A stretch of 64,000 nt of DNA from Nitriliruptoraceae bacterium (GTDB lineage: Bacteria; Actinomycetota; Nitriliruptoria; Nitriliruptorales; Nitriliruptoraceae). The position numbers were made by a program, and so were the translations under genes. Below are positions 15,836-25,296 of the stretch, one piece after another. The DNA lies in the NCBI GenBank assembly GCA_018401275.1, contig JAGYKW010000001.1:310001-374000 (forward strand). The letters are read 5' to 3'. Numbering within the stretch: position 1 is the first letter of the stretch; each line of letters opens with the position of its first letter. A model generated the notes under the pieces. That model saw only the letters and a program-made list of their open reading frames with translations, was not told where the DNA came from and did no database searches.

Positions 15836-16662
15836 GCATCGCCCCGCACGTGCTCGTGACCGAGCCGCTCGCGGGCCGTGTCGCAGGAGCGGTCGTCGCC
15901 CTCGCGGAGGACCGGGTCCATCATCTTCGTCGCGTGCTCCGACTCGCGGAGGGGGACGCGCTCAGCCTGACCGACGGGGCCGGTGCGTCAGCCGACGCGC
16001 AGCTCGTGGGTGACGGTGCCCGGCTGAGCGCAGACGCTGTCGTCGCGCCGACGTCCGGGATGCGGCTCGTGCTCGCCCAGGCGCTCTCGAAGGGACGTCG
16101 CGCCGAGGACGCCGTGCGCACCGCCTGCGAGCTGGGGGTCGATCGGCTCGTCCCCGTCGTCGCTGAGCGCACGCAGGGTCGGCCGGACGCGCGCGGAGCG
16201 GAGGCCGTCGTCGAGCGCTGGCGCGCGGTCGCTGCCGCCGCGCTCGAGCAGTCGCGCGGCGTGCGACTCGCTGCGGTCGATGAGCCGATCGCGACCCGGG
16301 CGCTCGCGACCCGCCCGGTGGAGGCCGGTGCGGTGCGCCTCGTCGCCGTGCCCGGTGCGGCACCGCTGCCCGACGTCCTGCGTGACGCGCTGGCCCACGT
16401 CCTGAGCGACGTCCTGCGTGACGCGCTGGCGGGGGAGGTCGTGGTCGCGATCGGGCCGGAGGGTGGATGGTCCCCGCAGGAGGTCGACGGGTTCGTCGCG
16501 GCCGGATGGCTCCCGATCGGCCTCGGACCGACCGTGCTGCGCACGGAGCACGCAGGGCCGGCCGCCGTCGCCGTCATCGCCGCAGCGGCGGGTCGCTGGA
16601 GCGCTGCCGCCGCGCCGCAGCAGGACACCGCCGGGGAGCCCTCGACGGGCGGTACGCTCTGA
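15832..16662 (+). CDS. rsmE: 16S rRNA (uracil-1498-N3)-methyltransferase RsmE
   Basis: A 276-residue SPOUT-fold methyltransferase that modifies U1498 of 16S rRNA. It has the N-terminal PUA-like part (DRVHHLRRVLRLAEGD, about 28-43), LAQALSKGRRAEDAVRTACELGV (about 80-103, in parts) and the knot motifs IGPEGGWSPQEVD (about 205-217) and LGPTVLRTEHAGPAA. About residues 180-205 contain an in-frame duplication of DVLRDALA that the family lacks. The gene is coupled to dnaJ and followed by phoH after 29 bases. Confidence 0.93.
   Translation: MSIAPHVLVTEPLAGRVAGAVVALAEDRVHHLRRVLRLAEGDALSLTDGAGASADAQLVGDGARLSADAVVAPTSGMRLVLAQALSKGRRAEDAVRTACELGVDRLVPVVAERTQGRPDARGAEAVVERWRAVAAAALEQSRGVRLAAVDEPIATRALATRPVEAGAVRLVAVPGAAPLPDVLRDALAHVLSDVLRDALAGEVVVAIGPEGGWSPQEVDGFVAAGWLPIGLGPTVLRTEHAGPAAVAVIAAAAGRWSAAAAPQQDTAGEPSTGGTL
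16372..16430 (+). repeat. 36-bp in-frame duplication inside rsmE
   Basis: A 23-bp sequence at 16372-16394 is repeated exactly at 16408-16430, with a 36-bp period (12 codons). The protein therefore reads DVLRDALAHVLS followed by DVLRDALA. The period and identity indicate a recent slippage or duplication event that kept the frame. Confidence 0.85.
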
Positions 16663-16691
16663 GACCGCCCGTCCAGGAGCACCGACGCCCT

Positions 16692-17741
16692 GTGAGCATC
16701 ACTTCGCCGTCCGCGCCGTCCGTCGGCGCGACGAGCATCCGGCGTGACGGCGGTGTCCTGACCGTGAGAGTCATCGATCCTGCACTGATGCCCTCGCTGC
16801 TCGGCAGCGGCGACGAGCACCTCCGGGTCGTGGAGAGCGTCTTCTCCGCCCGCATCCATGCGCGCGGCAACGAGATCACGATCGCCGACGGCCCCGGTGC
16901 GGACACCGACATCGACCAGGTCGCGCGCGTCATCGATGAGCTCACCGAGCTGGTCGCGCGGGGTCAGGTGCTCGATCGTCGCCTCGTCGAGCAGACGATC
17001 CGCATCGTGCGCGAGGGCGTGCCCGGGCGAGCTGCGGACGTGCTCGGGGAGCACCTCGTCACCCATCGTGGCCGCACGATCCGACCCAAGACCATCGGGC
17101 AGCGGCGCTACCTCGATGCCATCGGACAGAACACGGTCACGTTCGGGATCGGGCCGGCCGGCACCGGCAAGACGTACCTCGCGATGGGTGCTGCGGTGCG
17201 GTCGCTGCGCGCGCGCGAGGTCAACCGCCTCATCCTCACCCGGCCCGCCGTCGAGGCGGGCGAGCGGCTCGGTTTCCTCCCGGGGACGCTGCACGAGAAG
17301 ATCGACCCGTACCTCAAGCCGCTGTGGGACGCCCTGCAGGACATGATGGACGCTGCAGAGCTCGTGAACCACGTCGAACGCGGGGTCATCGAGGTCGCAC
17401 CGCTCGCGTACATGCGTGGCCGCACGCTCAACGATGCGTTCATCGTGCTCGACGAGGCGCAGAACACGACACCGGAGCAGATGAAGATGTTCCTCACGCG
17501 CATCGGCTTCAACGCGCGCGCGGTGGTCACCGGCGACGTCAGCCAGACCGACCTCCCGCACGGGAAGCGTTCCGGCCTGCTCGTCGCGCGCGAGATCCTG
17601 CGCGACATCGACGGCATCGCGTTCGCCGAGTTCGGCAACGAGGACGTCGTGCGTCACCCGATCGTCCAGCGCATCGTCGAGGCGTACGACCGTCACGCTG
17701 CCGCGGCGGATGCGTCGCCGACCACCGCGACGAGGGCCTGA
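16692..17741 (+). CDS. phoH: PhoH-family ATPase/RNA helicase-like protein
   Basis: A 349-residue PhoH-like protein: a KH-like N-terminal segment (VVESVFSARIHARGNEITI), Walker A GPAGTGKT (154-161), Walker B region VLDEAQNT (Asp254-Glu255) and sensor motifs VVTGDVSQTDLP. PhoH-like proteins linked to ybeY act in RNA/ribosome metabolism. The start GTG 16692 follows CAGGAGC; upstream codons in the same frame lie inside rsmE. A TACGCT box at the end of rsmE could give an internal promoter. The stop codon is one base from the ybeY start. Confidence 0.93.
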   Translation: MSITSPSAPSVGATSIRRDGGVLTVRVIDPALMPSLLGSGDEHLRVVESVFSARIHARGNEITIADGPGADTDIDQVARVIDELTELVARGQVLDRRLVEQTIRIVREGVPGRAADVLGEHLVTHRGRTIRPKTIGQRRYLDAIGQNTVTFGIGPAGTGKTYLAMGAAVRSLRAREVNRLILTRPAVEAGERLGFLPGTLHEKIDPYLKPLWDALQDMMDAAELVNHVERGVIEVAPLAYMRGRTLNDAFIVLDEAQNTTPEQMKMFLTRIGFNARAVVTGDVSQTDLPHGKRSGLLVAREILRDIDGIAFAEFGNEDVVRHPIVQRIVEAYDRHAAAADASPTTATRA

Positions 17742-17742
17742 G

Positions 17743-18195
17743 ATGCCGGTCTTCCTCGCGGACGAGCAGGACAGCGACGTCGACGTCGACGACCTCGTCG
17801 CCCTCGCGCACCGCGTCCTCGCCGAGCGCCGCGTCCCTGCCGACATGGAGGTCGCCCTGCTGCTCGTCGATGAGGACACGATCGCCGGGCTGAACCTGCA
17901 GCACCTGGGTCACGAGGGCCCGACCGACGTGCTGGCGTTCCCGATGGACGAGCCGGGCGAGTCCCCGCCGGCAGGCCCTGCGATCCTCGGCGACGTCGTC
18001 ATCTGTCCCGCGGTCGCGCACCGCCAGGCGACCGAGCGTGGCATCGCCATCCACGCCGAGCTCCAGCTCTTGACCGTCCACGGGCTGCTGCATCTGCTCG
18101 GGATGGACCATGCGGAGCCTGACGAGGAACGGGAGATGTTCGCACTGACCGACCGACTGCTCGCGCTGCATCGCGAGGAGGTGGGCCGCCCGTGA
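17743..18195 (+). CDS. ybeY: Endoribonuclease YbeY
   Basis: A 150-residue metalloprotein needed for 16S rRNA 3'-end maturation and 70S quality control. The zinc motif HGLLHLLGMDH is complete (His113, His117, His123), preceded by the TDVLAFPMD and LGDVVICPA signatures. ATG 17743 is the family start. It sits in the classic phoH-ybeY-corC order and overlaps corC by four bases (GTGA). Confidence 0.96.
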   Translation: MPVFLADEQDSDVDVDDLVALAHRVLAERRVPADMEVALLLVDEDTIAGLNLQHLGHEGPTDVLAFPMDEPGESPPAGPAILGDVVICPAVAHRQATERGIAIHAELQLLTVHGLLHLLGMDHAEPDEEREMFALTDRLLALHREEVGRP

Positions 18196-19445
18196 CGCCT
18201 GTCGAACTCACGCTTGCCGGGCTGGCGTTCGTCGTCGCCGTCCTCTCCGCGGCGATCACGGCCGTGGTGCGCGAGGTCGACGCCGTGCGCGCGCTCAGCC
18301 TCGCCGATGACGGTGTCCGTGGCGCGGACGCGCTGCTGTGGCTGACCGAGCGGCCGCTGACGACCCACCGCATCTCGGCCGTCATCGGGATCCTCGCTGC
18401 GGTCGTCGTCGGGATCGCTGCGCCCTTGCCCGATGCGGCCGCAGCGACGTTCGCGGTCATCGCGACCGTCGTCCTGGCACCGCTGGTCGCGCGTCCCCTG
18501 GTCGGCCGTCGCATCGAGCGCACCGGACTGCGGCTCGCCCGTGTGGCGCGCCCGATCGTCGCCGTGCTCGCCAGGCCGCTCGAGCTGCTCGACCCGTCCG
18601 CGCGTCGTCCCGACGAGGACGCGGACGTGACCGGCAGCGACGACGAGGACCGCAACGGCTCCGGCGATGAGGACACGGTGCTCGATGCCGGTGAGCGCCG
18701 GATGATCCTCTCCATCCTCGAGCTCGACGACACGACCGCACGCGAGATCATGGTCCCGCGTCCCGACGTGATCGCCGTCGCCGCGGACGTGCCGTTCGCC
18801 GACGTGGTCGACCTCGCACTCGATCACGGGCGCTCGCGTCTGCCGGTGCATGACCCGTCGGATCCCGATCTCATGACCGGCGTCGTCCACGCGCGCGACC
18901 TGCTCGCCCGCATGCGCAAGGACCCGGGCGTGCTCGAGCGTGACGCCAGCGCGTGGAGCGACCTCGTCCGCGAGCCGTACCACGTGCCCGAGTCGCGTCG
19001 TGCGGACGACCTGCTGCGTGACCTGCAGGCCGCGGCGGTCCATCTGGCGCTCGTGGTGGACGAGTACGGGGAGATCGTCGGCATCGTCACCATCGAGGAC
19101 GTGCTCGAGGAGATCGTCGGCGAGATCGTGGACGAGCACGACGACGAGCGCCCACAGATCGAGCCGCTGCCCGGAGGAGGGTGGCGCGTCGACGGCGGCA
19201 TGAACGTCGTCGATCTGGGTGACGCGCTCGACGTCGAACTGCCCGACGAGGCGTGGGACACCGTGGGTGGCCTGGTGCTGGGCACGCTCGGTCGGCTCCC
19301 TCGGGTCGGCGACCGTGTCGAGGTCGACGGCATCGTGCTGACCGTGACGGTCCGGCGTGGCCGGCGCGTCGTCGAGGTCCGCGTCGAACGTGCCGGTGCG
19401 TCCGAGGCCGCATCGGACGTCGCCGCCGACGCCGCGCGCGGCTGA
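18192..19445 (+). CDS. CorC/HlyC-type hemolysin-like transporter protein
   Basis: A 417-residue membrane protein: three or four N-terminal hydrophobic segments (about 5-25, 60-80, 85-110; a divergent CNNM/DUF21 region), an acidic linker (about 137-160), a pair of CBS domains (IMVPRPDVIAVAADVPF to IVTIEDVLEEIVGEIVDE, about 175-315) and a C-terminal CorC_HlyC domain. Family members take part in magnesium/cobalt export. The N-terminal part is shorter than a full DUF21 domain. It is coupled to ybeY. Confidence 0.88.
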   Translation: MTPVELTLAGLAFVVAVLSAAITAVVREVDAVRALSLADDGVRGADALLWLTERPLTTHRISAVIGILAAVVVGIAAPLPDAAAATFAVIATVVLAPLVARPLVGRRIERTGLRLARVARPIVAVLARPLELLDPSARRPDEDADVTGSDDEDRNGSGDEDTVLDAGERRMILSILELDDTTAREIMVPRPDVIAVAADVPFADVVDLALDHGRSRLPVHDPSDPDLMTGVVHARDLLARMRKDPGVLERDASAWSDLVREPYHVPESRRADDLLRDLQAAAVHLALVVDEYGEIVGIVTIEDVLEEIVGEIVDEHDDERPQIEPLPGGGWRVDGGMNVVDLGDALDVELPDEAWDTVGGLVLGTLGRLPRVGDRVEVDGIVLTVTVRRGRRVVEVRVERAGASEAASDVAADAARG

Positions 19446-19555
19446 CCGGAAACGCGAGCGAGCGCCAGGGCGCAAGGGCTCGCCTGCGGCCGGCACCTAT
19501 GCTCCGTCGAGCGACGCATCGACCCGGTGCGAGCGGGACGAGGGGAGAGCTGCGG

Positions 19556-19993
19556 ATGCGACCGGACACGGCGGGCCGCTCGGTGCCCTACGACGAGGCG
19601 GATCTGCTGCGCCGCGCCCGTGCGGTGCGCTCGCGCGCCTACGCCCCGTACTCCCACTTCCACGTCGGAGCGGTCGTGGTCACGCCGACCGGTACCTACG
19701 AGGGCGTGAACGTCGAGAACGCCTCGTACCGGATGACGACCTGCGCCGAGCAGACCGCCATCGCGCGCATGATCGCCGAGGGCGATCGGGGCCCGATCAT
19801 CGCGGTCGCGGTCGTCGGTGACGGTGCGGACCCGTGCACGCCGTGCGGCGCCTGCCGCCAGACCATCTTCGAGTTCGGGCCCGATGCGACCGTCTACGCG
19901 TCCGGCGACGGTGGGAACCCCCTCATCGCGCGCATCTCGGAGCTCCTCCCGCACGGCTTCGGGCCGCATCGCCTCGCGCAGGGTCAGCGCTGA
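19556..19993 (+). CDS. cdd: Cytidine deaminase
   Basis: A 145-residue homotetrameric-type cytidine deaminase that converts (deoxy)cytidine to (deoxy)uridine in pyrimidine salvage. Zinc ligands Cys63, Cys97 and Cys100 and catalytic Glu65 are visible (TTCAEQTA, PCGACRQ), with the substrate motif YAPYSHFHVGA (about 28-38). ATG 19556 follows GAGGGGAGAG. A TATGCT box at 19498-19503 may be its promoter. The stop codon overlaps the CTG start of era. Co-location with the deo operon 8 kb away fits nucleoside salvage. Confidence 0.95.
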   Translation: MRPDTAGRSVPYDEADLLRRARAVRSRAYAPYSHFHVGAVVVTPTGTYEGVNVENASYRMTTCAEQTAIARMIAEGDRGPIIAVAVVGDGADPCTPCGACRQTIFEFGPDATVYASGDGGNPLIARISELLPHGFGPHRLAQGQR

Positions 19994-20955
19994 GCGCGCG
20001 CGAGGGGCGCGAGCTCGACGTCGCCGCCATCCTCGGTGGGCTCGATGACGTCGTCGCCGAGGGGCACCGTTGCGGACTCGTCGCGCTCGTCGGGCGTCCC
20101 AACGTCGGGAAGTCGACGCTGATCAACCGGCTCGTGGGCGAGAAGGTCACCATCGTCACGAAGGTGCCGGGCACGACCCGCACCACGATCCGCGCGGTCG
20201 TGACCCGGGAGGACGCGCAGGTCGTCCTGCTCGACACGCCCGGGCTCGGCAAGCCGCGCACCACCATGGGCCAGCGCATGAACCAGCTCGTGCGCGACAC
20301 GTGGGCGAGCGTCGACGTCATCGCGATGCTCGTCGACGCGGAGGCCGGCATCGGTGGCGGCGACGAGTACCTCGTGCGCGAGCTCTCGACGCTGCGCACG
20401 CCCGTGGTCACCGTCCTCAACAAGATCGACACGCTCGACGACGACCGCCTCCTCCCGGTGCTGGAGCGGATCGGACGCATGACGGCCGAGGCACCGTTCG
20501 TCGACGTCGTGCCCGTCTCCGCGCTCGCCGGCAGCAACGTCGATCGGCTCATCGACGTGCTCGTCGGGCATCTGCCCGAGGGTCCGCGGCTGTTCGCCGC
20601 AGGTCGGGTCAGCGACCAGCCGGAGGCGCAGCTCGCGTCCGAGATCGTGCGCGAGAAGGTCATCGCCGACCTCGCGCAGGAGCTCCCGCACTCGGTCGCC
20701 GTCACCGTCGACGGCATCGAGCCCGACCCGGACCGTGACGACCTCGTCCACATCGACGCGGTCATCCACGTCGAGCGCGAGTCGCAGAAGGGCATCATCA
20801 TCGGGAAGGGCGGGGCGCGATTGAAGGATGCGGCGACCGCCGCACGGCTCGAGCTCGAGGTGCTGCTCGGCGTGCGCGTGCACCTCACGACCCGCGTCAA
20901 GGTCGCGAAGGACTGGCAGCGCGACCCGAAGCAGCTCGGACGCCTCGGCCTGTGA
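19990..20955 (+). CDS. era: GTPase Era
   Basis: An approximately 321-residue Era: G1 GRPNVGKS, G2 TTRTTIR, G3 DTPG, G4 NKID and a C-terminal KH domain with GKGGARLK. Era binds the 3' end of 16S rRNA and checks 30S assembly. In this frame no ATG, GTG or TTG occurs between the cdd stop and the P-loop. The best start is CTG 19990, which overlaps the cdd stop (CTGA) and follows AGGG at a normal distance; this would put 34 residues before G1. ATC 20029 is a remote alternative. The stop codon lies in a tandem repeat. Confidence 0.9.
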   Translation: MSAREGRELDVAAILGGLDDVVAEGHRCGLVALVGRPNVGKSTLINRLVGEKVTIVTKVPGTTRTTIRAVVTREDAQVVLLDTPGLGKPRTTMGQRMNQLVRDTWASVDVIAMLVDAEAGIGGGDEYLVRELSTLRTPVVTVLNKIDTLDDDRLLPVLERIGRMTAEAPFVDVVPVSALAGSNVDRLIDVLVGHLPEGPRLFAAGRVSDQPEAQLASEIVREKVIADLAQELPHSVAVTVDGIEPDPDRDDLVHIDAVIHVERESQKGIIIGKGGARLKDAATAARLELEVLLGVRVHLTTRVKVAKDWQRDPKQLGRLGL

Positions 20956-20989
20956 CGGGCGGGCCTGTGACGGGTCTGTGACGGGCGGG
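20949..20989. repeat. Tandem repeat spanning the era stop codon
   Basis: Three copies of CTGTGACGGG(CGGG) occupy 20949-20963, 20964-20974 and 20975-20989; the first and third are 15 bp and differ at one base. The first copy contains the era TGA. Confidence 0.8.
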
Positions 20990-20994
20990 CGCGG

Positions 20995-22542
20995 TCAGAG
21001 CGTCCCGTCGGAGAGCATCGAGCGCACCTGCGCGGCGCGGGTGCGCACCTCGTCGAGATCGCTCAGCCGGTCGAGGTTCGCGTAGGCCCGGCCGATGCGG
21101 TGGTTCGCACCGAGCGTCGCGCGGTTGCGATCGAGGAAGTCCCAGTACAGCGTCGTGAAGGGACAGGCGTCCTCGCCGGTCCGCTTCGTGCGGTCGTAGC
21201 GGCACGGTCTGCAGTAGTCGAGCGACATCCTGTCGATGTAGGCGCCGCCCGACACGTAGGGCTTGGTCGCGACCTCGCCGCCGTCCGCGAACGTCCCCAT
21301 GCCGATGACGTTGGGCACCATGACCCAGTCGTAGGCGTCGATGAACGATCCGTGCATCCAGTCGGTCATCGCGTCGGGGCGCACCCCGGCGAGCGTCGCG
21401 AGGTTCGCGAGCACCATGAGCCGCTGGATGTGATGCGCGTACGCGTGCTGGCGCACCGACGTGATCGAGTCGTCCACGCAGCGCATCGCGGTCGGCGCAG
21501 CACCGGTGAAGGCCGGTGGCAGCGGCTCCTGGGCGTCGAGCGCGTTGCGCTGCGCGTACCCCGCGTCCGCGGTCCGGTAGACGCCCCAGAGGAACTCGCG
21601 CCATCCGAGGACCTGGCGCACGAACCCCTCGACCGCGTTGAGCGGTGCGCGACCGTCGGTGTGCGCGGCGACGGCGGCCTCGATGACCTCGCGCGGATGG
21701 AGCAGTCCGAGGTTGAGCGCGTGCGAGAGCAGCGAGTGGTTCAGATGCCACGCACCGGTGACCATGGCGTCCTGATGGTCACCGAAGCGCGGGAGCACCC
21801 GGGTGGTGAAGCGCTCGAGTCGCGCGAGCGCACCCTCGCGACTCGTCGCCCACGTGCCGTCGTGGCCGTCCCCGAACAGCCGGAGGTCCTCGGGCAGCCA
21901 GTCGTCGAGGGAGGCGTCGAAGCCGTCGGGCGCGTCGATGACCGGCGGGTCGGCGGCTGCGGTCGGCGCGAGCGCTGCGTCCGGAGGTTCACGGTTGTCG
22001 GCATCGAGGTTCCAGCGGCCTCCGACCGGCTCCTCGCCCTCCATCAGCCAGCCGGTGCTGCGCCGTCGCCAGCGGTAGAAGTCCTCCATCGTGGTGCGAC
22101 CACGGCCCGCACGGAACGTCGCGAACTCGCTCCAGTGACACAGGAAGTGGTCGTTGTCGACGAGGCGTACCCCGAGTCCCTCCAGCGTGCTGGTCCCGGT
22201 GCGACTCGCCGGCTCCATCGCGACGACCTCGGAGGGATCGAACGCGTCGACGTGAGCAGCGAGCCCGGCGCGCATCGACGGGGCACGGCGCAGGTCGACG
22301 GCGAAGCCCTCCTCGGTCAGCCGGTCCGCGAAGCGTCGCATCGCGGTCACGACCAGGTGGACCTTCTGACGGTGCCAGCGCCGCTCGCCGAGCTTGCGCT
22401 CGCTCACGACCATCAGCACGCGGGTGCTGCCAGGATCGCGGCCACGCAGGTGCGCCGAGCGGAGGTCGAGCTGGTCCCCCCAGACCCAGACCGTGGTCAG
22501 GCCGCGGTCCGGGTCGCCGTCCGGGTCGCGGCCGCGGTCCAT
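20995..22542 (-). CDS. FeS-type bacterial cryptochrome/(6-4) photolyase (PhrB-like)
   Basis: A 515-residue protein of the FeS-BCP/CryPro group, which repairs (6-4) photoproducts or senses light using FAD, a ribolumazine antenna and a [4Fe-4S] cluster. Four cysteines at 355, 444, 447 and 460 reproduce the PhrB ligand spacing (89, 3 and 13 residues). The flavin-site region GSFIDAYDWVMVPNV and the N-terminal VWVWGDQLDLRSAHL are present. Start ATG 22542 has GAGGAG upstream; longer ORF extensions are spurious. It is divergent from proS. Photolyase function is more likely than pure signalling, but that is not provable here. Confidence 0.88.
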   Translation of the reverse strand: MDRGRDPDGDPDRGLTTVWVWGDQLDLRSAHLRGRDPGSTRVLMVVSERKLGERRWHRQKVHLVVTAMRRFADRLTEEGFAVDLRRAPSMRAGLAAHVDAFDPSEVVAMEPASRTGTSTLEGLGVRLVDNDHFLCHWSEFATFRAGRGRTTMEDFYRWRRRSTGWLMEGEEPVGGRWNLDADNREPPDAALAPTAAADPPVIDAPDGFDASLDDWLPEDLRLFGDGHDGTWATSREGALARLERFTTRVLPRFGDHQDAMVTGAWHLNHSLLSHALNLGLLHPREVIEAAVAAHTDGRAPLNAVEGFVRQVLGWREFLWGVYRTADAGYAQRNALDAQEPLPPAFTGAAPTAMRCVDDSITSVRQHAYAHHIQRLMVLANLATLAGVRPDAMTDWMHGSFIDAYDWVMVPNVIGMGTFADGGEVATKPYVSGGAYIDRMSLDYCRPCRYDRTKRTGEDACPFTTLYWDFLDRNRATLGANHRIGRAYANLDRLSDLDEVRTRAAQVRSMLSDGTL

Positions 22543-22626
22543 GCGCGCTCCTCGGTGACGGTGCACGCACGGCGCTGCACCCGCACCGCACGGCGCGCGC
22601 GCGGCGGGACGTGAGGGTACGACGGC

Positions 22627-24129
<1,503 letters not shown>

Positions 24130-24137
24130 GGCCTGAG

Positions 24138-24770
24138 GTGGCGGCGACGACGCTCGTGCTCCTGCGGCACGCGACGACCGCGGCGACCGGACGGCGGCTC
24201 GGAGGGCGCACTCCCGGGGTGCACCTCGACGCGCCGGGACGGGCGCAGGCCGAGGCGGCCGCCCGCCGCCTGCGTGGCCTGCCCGTGTCCGCCGTCTACG
24301 CCTCGCCGCTCGAGCGCACGCGCGAGACGGCCGCGGCCGTCGCCCGCGCGCACGGACTGCGGGTGCGCATCGAGCGCGGCATCCTCGAGGTCGACTACGG
24401 CGACTGGACGGACCGTCCGCTCGCGACGCTGCGCCGACTCGCGCTGTGGCGCACCGTCCAGCAGGCCCCCTCGCGCGTCGTCTTCCCGGGCGGCGAGTCC
24501 ATCCGTGGCGCCCAGCAGCGGGCCGTCGAGGCGACCGAGCGCCTTGCGGCGGCACATGCTGGCGAAACGATCGTGCTCGTGAGCCATGCCGACGTCATCA
24601 AGGCGGTCGTCGCGCATCACCTCGGGATGGGGCTCGACCTGTTCCAGCGGCTCGTGATCTCGCCCGCATCGTCGACGACGCTGATGCTGCCCGAGGGCGG
24701 GACGCCGGTCCTGCTCGCGATGAACGACACCTCCGACCCCGGGGCGTCCGACCCCGGTGCAGCGGCCTGA
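24138..24770 (+). CDS. Histidine phosphatase family protein (MSMEG_4193-type)
   Basis: A 210-residue protein with the phosphohistidine motif LLRHATT (Arg10-His11) and later conserved SPLERTRETA, EVDYGDW and VSHADVIK, typical of the phosphoglycerate-mutase superfamily. It is the first member of a conserved actinobacterial trio with DUF3090 and SCO1664 proteins (compare Rv2135c-Rv2133c). The physiological substrate is unknown. GTG 24138 is nine bases after proS. The C terminus is a small tandem duplication (SDPGASDPGAAA). Confidence 0.85.
   Translation: MAATTLVLLRHATTAATGRRLGGRTPGVHLDAPGRAQAEAAARRLRGLPVSAVYASPLERTRETAAAVARAHGLRVRIERGILEVDYGDWTDRPLATLRRLALWRTVQQAPSRVVFPGGESIRGAQQRAVEATERLAAAHAGETIVLVSHADVIKAVVAHHLGMGLDLFQRLVISPASSTTLMLPEGGTPVLLAMNDTSDPGASDPGAAA
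24732..24761 (+). repeat. 15-bp tandem repeat at the 3' end of the phosphatase gene
   Basis: TCCGACCCCGGgGCg (24732-24746) is repeated as TCCGACCCCGGtGCa (24747-24761), encoding two SDPGA units just before the stop codon at 24768. Confidence 0.75.
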
Positions 24771-24773
24771 GGA

Positions 24774-25286
24774 GTGGATGTGGACCTCGAGTTCGACGAT
24801 CCGAAGCGTGTCACCGTCGGCTACCTCGGCGTGCCCGGTGACCGCACCTTCCTCCTCGAGGTCGAGGACGACGTCCACCGCGCACAGTTCCAGCTCGAGA
24901 AGGCGCAGGTCGCCGGACTCGGTGACCTCGTCGCACAGCTGCTCGCACGCCTCGACGACCGCCCGCCGGCCGACTGGGACCGTGACGCGATGTCGCTCGA
25001 GCCGCCCTTCCGACCGATCTGGCGCGTCGGCGGGATCGCGGTGGGTCTGGACACGGACAGCGTCCGCCTGCTCATCGAGCTGACCGAGTTCGTCCCGGAG
25101 GGCGACACGGAGCCGCGTTCCGCGCGCATCTCGATGGACCGCGACCAGGCGCGCCGGTTCGCCGCCCATGCGGTCAGCATCGTCGGCGAGGGTCGAGCAC
25201 GCTGCCGACTGTGCAGCCGGCCGATCGAGGTCGACGGCGGTCACGTGTGCCCGGGGACCAACGGCCATGGCCCGCTCACGAGCTGA
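24774..25286 (+). CDS. DUF3090 family protein
   Basis: A 170-residue actinobacterial protein starting (GTG) MDVDLEFDDPKRVTVGYLG, with GDRTFLLEVED (about 22-32), ALLIE/RLLIELTE strands and a C-terminal CxxC...H-x-C cluster (CRLCSRPI, HVCPGTNGHGP) that could bind zinc. It is the second member of the phosphatase-DUF3090-SCO1664 trio, three bases after the phosphatase. No biochemical role is known. Confidence 0.88.
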   Translation: MDVDLEFDDPKRVTVGYLGVPGDRTFLLEVEDDVHRAQFQLEKAQVAGLGDLVAQLLARLDDRPPADWDRDAMSLEPPFRPIWRVGGIAVGLDTDSVRLLIELTEFVPEGDTEPRSARISMDRDQARRFAAHAVSIVGEGRARCRLCSRPIEVDGGHVCPGTNGHGPLTS

Positions 25287-25296
25287 CGGAGGCGCG

